The notes under the pieces were generated by a model that saw only the letters and a program-made list of their open reading frames with translations, had not been told where the DNA came from and did no database searches. This document shows positions 13,604-17,681 of a stretch of 17,681 nt of DNA, in pieces (position 1 is the stretch's first letter; each line of letters starts with the position of its first letter). Position numbers and translations under genes: made by a program. This stretch comes from JBDTMT01 sp033764095 (GTDB taxonomy: Bacteria > Desulfobacterota > Binatia > HRBIN30 > CADEER01): positions 1 to 17,681 of the forward strand of contig JANRJF010000013.1 in NCBI GenBank assembly GCA_033764095.1. The letters are read 5' to 3'.

Positions 13604-13704
13604 AGAAGGCTGTTAGGCTGCTACGCTGTTAGGGCAAGACAGGAATGCAATTCTGCGAACTCTATCCCCCTAACAGCCTAGCAGCCTAACAGCCTTCTTC
13701 ACCC
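13598..13704. repeat. Word-repeat hairpin, GGCTGTTA family, copy 2
   Basis: Inverted repeat of 37 bp: 13598-13634 with 13668-13704, with one mismatch (C13624 against C13678) and a 33-base spacer. The arms iterate the 8-bp words GGCTGTTA, GGCTGCTA and CGCTGTTA. The stop codons of both converging genes (TGA at 13601-13603 on plus; TGA at 13699-13701 on minus), and the Gly codon before each, are part of the stem. The spacer holds no gene. It probably acts as a bidirectional 3'-end structure. The arm shares AGGCTGTTAGGCTGCTA with the element at 10036. Confidence 0.95.
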
Positions 13705-16050
13705 ACAGGCCTTCTCGTACAGCGCGTTCAGATCGCGCTTGAGGTCGAGATCGGTGAGCCCCGGCATGGCGGGGCGCAGCTTGGTGAGGCGTTCGCAGGC
13801 GGCGGTCTTGTCGCCCTTGGCGAGCGTCAGGCGGGCCTGCTGGTACTCGGACTGGTACCAGGGCGCGTCGCCGGGGCGCGAGTTGGCGCCGTAAGCGGCC
13901 CAGTGCGCCAGCGCCTCGGCGGTCCTGCCTTCCTGCTCCTCGATGCGCGCCAGGCCGCGCAACGCCACCAGCGACTTCGGATCGGCGGCGAGGATCTGCT
14001 GGTAGATCTTGGCGGCGCCGGCCCAGTCCTTGGTCGTCTCCAGCAACTGCGCGGTGGCGAACTGCTGCTTGAGGCCGCCGCCCTCGCCGACCAGCGCGAA
14101 CAGCGCCAGCGACGTCCGCGCCGCCGCTTCGCTGCCGGGCGCGTCCCCCTCGGCCTTGCGGCGTGCCGCCGCCTTGGAGAACGTGCCGGCCCGGCCGTCG
14201 AGCGCCTCGGGGCGATTCTCCTCTTTGAGCGCCGGACCGAACTGCTTCACCGCCGCCTCGGCGTCGGCGAAGCGGTTGAGCGACGCCAGCGCGCCGAGGC
14301 GCAGGCGCACCGCCTGCGGCAGCAGCGCCGTCTGCTTGGGGAACTTCTTGTCGAAGTCGGCGAGCAGCACCACCACCTGCTCGTCGCCGCCGCTGCCCTT
14401 GAGCGAGACGTACACCGCGCGCAGCAGCGTCGCCTTGGCCTGCAGCTCTTCCAGCGCGACGTCGGCGCCGCCCTTCTGCTGCGCCGCGACCTGCTTGGCG
14501 AGCGCGTCCACCGCGTCGAGATCCTGGCCGATCGCGTCGAGCCGCGCGGTGCGCGCCGACGGCTCGCTGTCGCCCTTCAACAGCTCGAAGCGCGACTGCA
14601 GGCTGCCGAAGCGGGCGCGCAGCATGAACGCCGGCTCGCCCTGCACCTTGGCGTACTCGACGATCGCGGCGGTGAAATCGCCCTGCGACTGCAGCGACTC
14701 ACCCAACCGATAGCGCGCTTCGAGCGCCATCGGATGGGTCGGGTTCCGGTCGAGAAACTCCTGCAGCGCGGCGAGGTAGCGCGGCGCCAGCGCCGGATCG
14801 ACCTCCGGCTGCGCCATCATCGACTCCAGCGCCTTGAAGCGCAGGTAGCGCGCCTCACCGGCCCACTCGGCGTCGGGCGACGCCGCCAGCGCCGCGTCGA
14901 GCTCGGTCGCCGAGGCGGCGAAGTCGTTGGCCTTGAAGCGCGCCACGCCGAGCCAGTAGTGCGCCTCGCCCTGCACGCCCTTCACCGCCGCATCCTGGCT
15001 GGCGATCACCTCGCGCAGCAGCGGCGTGGCGCCGTCGTAGTCGTTCTTCGAGAGCATGAGCCGCGCCAGCTCCCACTTGAGCTTCGGCGTGTCGGCCTTG
15101 CCGGCCCACTCCTTCGGGTCGTCGACGTGCGCGATCATCAGCGCGTCGACCTTGTCCTGCCAGCCCTTGCCGGCGCCGCGCAGCGCGTCCATCGCCGCCG
15201 CCGCCTCGCGCCGGTAGCGCTCGGCCTCGGCGCCTTTCGCCTTGTCGGCGGCGTCGAACAGCGTCTGCAGGCGGACGAACTTCACCAGGTTGACGTCGCC
15301 GGCCGGCACGCTGCCCGACTTCAGCACCTCGTCCGAGTAGCGCAGCACCTCCTGCGTGCGCCCAGCGCGCAGGTAGGCGTCGAGCATCGCCAGCCGCGCC
15401 TTGGCCTTGCGCTCGGCCGAGACGCGCGGATCGTCGAGCACCAGCTTGAAGTCGCGCAGCGCCGCGTCGGTGTCGCCGAGCTCGAGGTTGCTGAGGCCGC
15501 GGCCGAGCACGCTCTCGCTCAGCAGGTCGGGCTTCTGGTCGCCGACCGCGAACTCGGAGAAGCCCTTCTCCGCCGCGCTGAGCAGCTCCTTGCGGCGCGC
15601 CCCGTCGGAGACGCGACCGCCGTAGTAGCGCAGCCAGTTGCGGTAGTAGAGCGACTGCGCCGCCACCGCCTGCGACTGCTGGAAATCGGCGGTCTCGTAC
15701 AGCGCGTCGAGATCGCCGTCCTGCTCCATGATGCTCTTGGTCAGGCTCTCCAGCTTGGTCGCGCGCGACGTGTAGATGGCGTCGAGCGGCCCGTCGATCG
15801 CCTCGAAGGCGGCCTTCAGCGCGGCGCGCTGCGACGCCTCGGTGCCGCTGCGCGCGGCGTTGTCGCTGACCTCGATGAACTCCAGCGTCAGGTCGCCGAG
15901 CTGCGCGACGCGCTGCTGCTCGGTGGCCGCGTCGCCGGTGGCGCCGCCAATGGCGCGCGCGCGGCTGGCGATCTCGCCCGCCGACAACGCCCCGGCCGCG
16001 CTCGCGACCAGCCAGAGCCCGACTCCCACCACCGCCGCCAGGGCGCGCAC
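13699..16050 (-). CDS. Large exported TPR-repeat protein of the ExbD-VWA operon
   Basis: 783 residues, starting at GTG 16050 with AAGGAG 11 bases upstream. MRALAAVVGVGLWLVASAAG is a Sec signal peptide, so the protein is periplasmic. The remainder is almost wholly helical with many tetratricopeptide-like units (for example YWLGVARFKANDFAASATELDAAL, ARYRLGESLQSQGDFTAAIVEYAKV and, near the end, AAKIYQQILAADPKSLVALRGLARIEEQEG). TPR arrays are protein-protein scaffolds. No catalytic motif was seen. The gene starts 2 bases after the VWA gene's stop, so the two are cotranscribed and probably translationally coupled, suggesting one complex. The frame stays open upstream to 17139, but that part is an Arg-rich shadow of the VWA gene and was excluded. 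A two-Cys C-terminus (AACERL and KACG end) is present. Confidence 0.88.
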   Translation of the reverse strand: MRALAAVVGVGLWLVASAAGALSAGEIASRARAIGGATGDAATEQQRVAQLGDLTLEFIEVSDNAARSGTEASQRAALKAAFEAIDGPLDAIYTSRATKLESLTKSIMEQDGDLDALYETADFQQSQAVAAQSLYYRNWLRYYGGRVSDGARRKELLSAAEKGFSEFAVGDQKPDLLSESVLGRGLSNLELGDTDAALRDFKLVLDDPRVSAERKAKARLAMLDAYLRAGRTQEVLRYSDEVLKSGSVPAGDVNLVKFVRLQTLFDAADKAKGAEAERYRREAAAAMDALRGAGKGWQDKVDALMIAHVDDPKEWAGKADTPKLKWELARLMLSKNDYDGATPLLREVIASQDAAVKGVQGEAHYWLGVARFKANDFAASATELDAALAASPDAEWAGEARYLRFKALESMMAQPEVDPALAPRYLAALQEFLDRNPTHPMALEARYRLGESLQSQGDFTAAIVEYAKVQGEPAFMLRARFGSLQSRFELLKGDSEPSARTARLDAIGQDLDAVDALAKQVAAQQKGGADVALEELQAKATLLRAVYVSLKGSGGDEQVVVLLADFDKKFPKQTALLPQAVRLRLGALASLNRFADAEAAVKQFGPALKEENRPEALDGRAGTFSKAAARRKAEGDAPGSEAAARTSLALFALVGEGGGLKQQFATAQLLETTKDWAGAAKIYQQILAADPKSLVALRGLARIEEQEGRTAEALAHWAAYGANSRPGDAPWYQSEYQQARLTLAKGDKTAACERLTKLRPAMPGLTDLDLKRDLNALYEKACG

Positions 16051-16052
16051 GC

Positions 16053-17207
16053 TCAGGACAGCTCCTTCATGTAGGGCGCCATCTCGGTCTTCCAGCGCGT
16101 GCCGAAGGTGAGAATGAGCACGTCGCGGATCAGCGCCTTGTCGTCGGCGAGCTGCACCAGGTCGCCGCCGCCGTCCTTGGCCAGGCTGCCGTACACCGAG
16201 GTCACCTGCTGGTAGAACTCGGGCTTGGGCGGCGGCTGGAACGGCGCGTTGCCGTGCAGCGACTTCCACAGCTCCTTGTTGAACGACAGGTGCAGATGGT
16301 CGGTGACGTCGATGGTGCTGAGCGAGCCGCCGTCCTGCCGGAACTTGCGGATCAGGTCGGCGAGCGGCTGCACGTCTTCCGGGTGCGGCGGCGAGCCGCC
16401 GATGAGGATGATGATCTTCTTCGACTTCTTCCGCCACGACAGCTCGTGCATGGCGGCGTCGACGCCGTCGAGCACCGCCTCTTCCCAGTCGCCGCCGCCG
16501 GAGGCGGTGATGTTGCTGATGAAGCTGGTCAACTTGTCGGTGCGGAAGCTCAGATCCGACCACTTGGTGACGTACTCGTCGCCCTGGTCGCGATACACCA
16601 CCACGCCGACGCGGCTGGTCGGCACCATGCGCTGCACCGCGCGCACCAGCTGGGCGGCGTTCTCCTTCACCTCGTCGATGACGAACTGCATGCTCTCGGT
16701 GCTGTCGATCACCAGCACCAGGTCGAGGCCGACCTTGCGCAGCCCGCCGATGTACTCGCCGAAGGTGCCGCCGAGGCCGCCGACGCCGCCGGAGCCGAGC
16801 GCGATCGAGGAGGTGTTGAGGTCGACCGGCTTGGTGCCCAGCTTGGGCCCGATGTTGCCGAGCGTCGGCACGCGCGGCGCGCTGACGTTCTTCACCACCG
16901 GGCCCTGCGGCCGCTGCGCCTCGCGCTGCGGCGCCTTGGTCACCTCCAGCAGGCCAGCGTAGTCCTCCATCGAATTGGCCGCGTCGACCCCGACCTCGGG
17001 CTCGACGATCTTCACGTTGATCTTCTCGGCCGTCTTGATGACGGTGAACGAGATCCCGGCGAAGAGCAGCAGCAGCCCGATGTGGACCAGCGTCGAGGCG
17101 GCAAAGAAGCGCGCGCCACCGTACTGCGAGCCGGACCACGGATCGAAGCGCGCCGGATCCTGTTTGTCGCCGTTGGGCGCCCCGTCGGCCGGGCGTTCGT
17201 CGGCCAT
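16053..17207 (-). CDS. TonB-anchored von Willebrand A domain protein
   Basis: 384 residues. A short hydrophilic N-terminus (1-32) and one membrane helix (about 33-57, FFAASTLVHIGLLLLFAGIS) give N-in/C-out topology. The helix contains S38-x3-H42, the S-x3-H signature through which TonB and TolA contact ExbB/ExbD-type motors. A low-complexity Pro/Gly-rich linker (about 90-155) follows. The VWA domain (about 160-370) begins DLVLVIDSTESM, a MIDAS of form D-x-T-x-S (D168, T170, S172) where D-x-S-x-S is usual, with a further acidic site in ASGGGDWEEA (D240). The last strand is LILTFGTRW. There is no TonB C-terminal domain. The start is ATG 17207, with AGAGGG overlapping the exbD stop, 8 bases away. 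Context (exbD before, TPR after) suggests a motor-coupled envelope protein that binds a ligand or partner through the VWA domain. Confidence 0.9.
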   Translation of the reverse strand: MADERPADGAPNGDKQDPARFDPWSGSQYGGARFFAASTLVHIGLLLLFAGISFTVIKTAEKINVKIVEPEVGVDAANSMEDYAGLLEVTKAPQREAQRPQGPVVKNVSAPRVPTLGNIGPKLGTKPVDLNTSSIALGSGGVGGLGGTFGEYIGGLRKVGLDLVLVIDSTESMQFVIDEVKENAAQLVRAVQRMVPTSRVGVVVYRDQGDEYVTKWSDLSFRTDKLTSFISNITASGGGDWEEAVLDGVDAAMHELSWRKKSKKIIILIGGSPPHPEDVQPLADLIRKFRQDGGSLSTIDVTDHLHLSFNKELWKSLHGNAPFQPPPKPEFYQQVTSVYGSLAKDGGGDLVQLADDKALIRDVLILTFGTRWKTEMAPYMKELS

Positions 17208-17215
17208 GTGACCCT

Positions 17216-17638
17216 CTAGTTGGCGGCCTGTTTCCGCTGCGCCGCGATCGCCACCTGCGCCGCCCCCGCCTTCTGCGCGATGGACAGGATCTTCACCGCC
17301 TCGCCGAAGAGCACTTCCTTGTCGCCCTCCAGCACCACCGGCACGTCGGGGTTGGCACTCACCAGGCCGCGCAACACCCCCTCGACCTGGTCCATCGCCG
17401 TCGGCGTGTTGTTGACGTAGATCTCGTCCGCCGAGGTGACGCTGACGGTGATCTCGCGCGGCTGCGCCGAGGTGTTGTCCACCTCCGGCAGGCTGATCTT
17501 GGCGCCCGACTCGACCATCGCCGCGCTGCTCACCATGAAAATGATCAGCAGCACCAGGAAGATGTCGGTGAGCGGCGTGATGTTGATCTCCGACATGATC
17601 GGAGACTTGGAGCGCTGCTTGAGATTAGCGAACGCCAT
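17216..17638 (-). CDS. exbD: ExbD/TolR family biopolymer transport protein
   Basis: 140 residues, normal family length. A cytoplasmic N-terminus is followed by one membrane helix, TPLTDIFLVLLIIFMV (21-36), with the essential proton-carrying Asp at D25 in the ITPLTD motif, and then a periplasmic domain (about 45-140) ending in the family pattern DVPVVLEGDKEVLFGEAVKIL...AGAAQVAIAA. With ExbB it forms the inner-membrane stator and proton channel that drives TonB/TolA-like proteins. The start is ATG 17638. It overlaps the end of the upstream reading frame by 14 bases and is followed after 8 bases by the VWA gene, so this is an operon. Confidence 0.95.
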   Translation of the reverse strand: MAFANLKQRSKSPIMSEINITPLTDIFLVLLIIFMVSSAAMVESGAKISLPEVDNTSAQPREITVSVTSADEIYVNNTPTAMDQVEGVLRGLVSANPDVPVVLEGDKEVLFGEAVKILSIAQKAGAAQVAIAAQRKQAAN

Positions 17639-17681
17639 GAGCCTGCCGCCCGAGGTGGATGGCGTCGAGCACGCGGTTGGA
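17625..17681 (-). CDS. exbB: C-terminal end of a probable ExbB/TolQ/MotA-family protein (cut by window edge)
   Basis: Only 18 codons are visible, reading SNRVLDAIHLGRQAHGVR and then TAA at 17625-17627. The frame overlaps exbD by 14 bases. The sequence is too short for a motif-based call; the assignment rests on the nearly universal exbB-exbD gene order and the overlapping arrangement. A different upstream gene is possible. Confidence 0.5.
   Translation of the reverse strand, partial: SNRVLDAIHLGRQAHGVR

Noticed and set aside
16051..17139. Extension of the TPR reading frame upstream to 17139 as one 1146-residue protein
   Set aside because: The extra part is an Arg/Gly-rich shadow of the VWA gene on the same strand; a signal peptide begins at GTG 16050 with a Shine-Dalgarno sequence.

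Overview
The window is a very GC-rich stretch (clearly above 65% by eye) of a bacterial chromosome. Gene content is Gram-negative: an ExbB/ExbD-type motor, an HtrA-type secreted protease and phosphoheptose isomerase for LPS heptose. Together with the GC content and intergenic hairpins made of iterated short words, it suggests an uncultured soil or sediment lineage of the former Deltaproteobacteria (for example Binatota/Desulfobacterota-like). That placement is inference. There are no rRNA or tRNA genes, transposases, CRISPR arrays or phage genes.

Layout. 1-1560 (+): 3' part of metG, a word-repeat hairpin, then tatD. 1598-4789 (-): an orphan membrane hybrid histidine kinase, converging on tatD across a perfect 12-bp stem, and a small secreted Cys-rich protein with its own promoter. 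4885-5417: about 0.5 kb with no convincing gene. 5454-6981 (+): a GalT-like HIT-superfamily enzyme with a promoter placed for a leaderless mRNA, then an SCP2-domain protein closed by a strong terminator. 7092-11124 (+): gmhA, an alpha/beta hydrolase, an isocitrate lyase/PEP mutase-family enzyme, yjbQ and an Mpg-type 3-methyladenine glycosylase. Repeat elements separate several of these, and the last two genes overlap as GTGA. 11187-12307 (-): two Hsp20 chaperones in tandem with unusually complete Shine-Dalgarno sequences, followed by a possible 60-codon ORF. They are divergent from an HtrA-like protease (12500-13603, +). 13699-17681 (-): an operon in the order exbB (3' end only), exbD, a TonB-anchored VWA protein, and a large exported TPR protein.

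The most interesting system is this last operon. The VWA protein carries a single N-terminal membrane helix with the S-x3-H signature of TonB/TolA, followed by a periplasmic von Willebrand A domain instead of a TonB C-terminal domain. With ExbB/ExbD upstream and a periplasmic TPR protein downstream, it looks like a proton-motive-force-driven envelope machine whose force transducer ends in a VWA adhesion module.

The second notable theme is a set of hairpin elements, each built from iterated 7-10 bp words. They sit at gene ends and several include the stop codons. Two are copies of one family (10036-10138 and 13598-13704), and one (11110-11182) supplies the last codons of the glycosylase gene. 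A separate GC-rich palindrome occurs twice (4179-4204 and 7008-7034).
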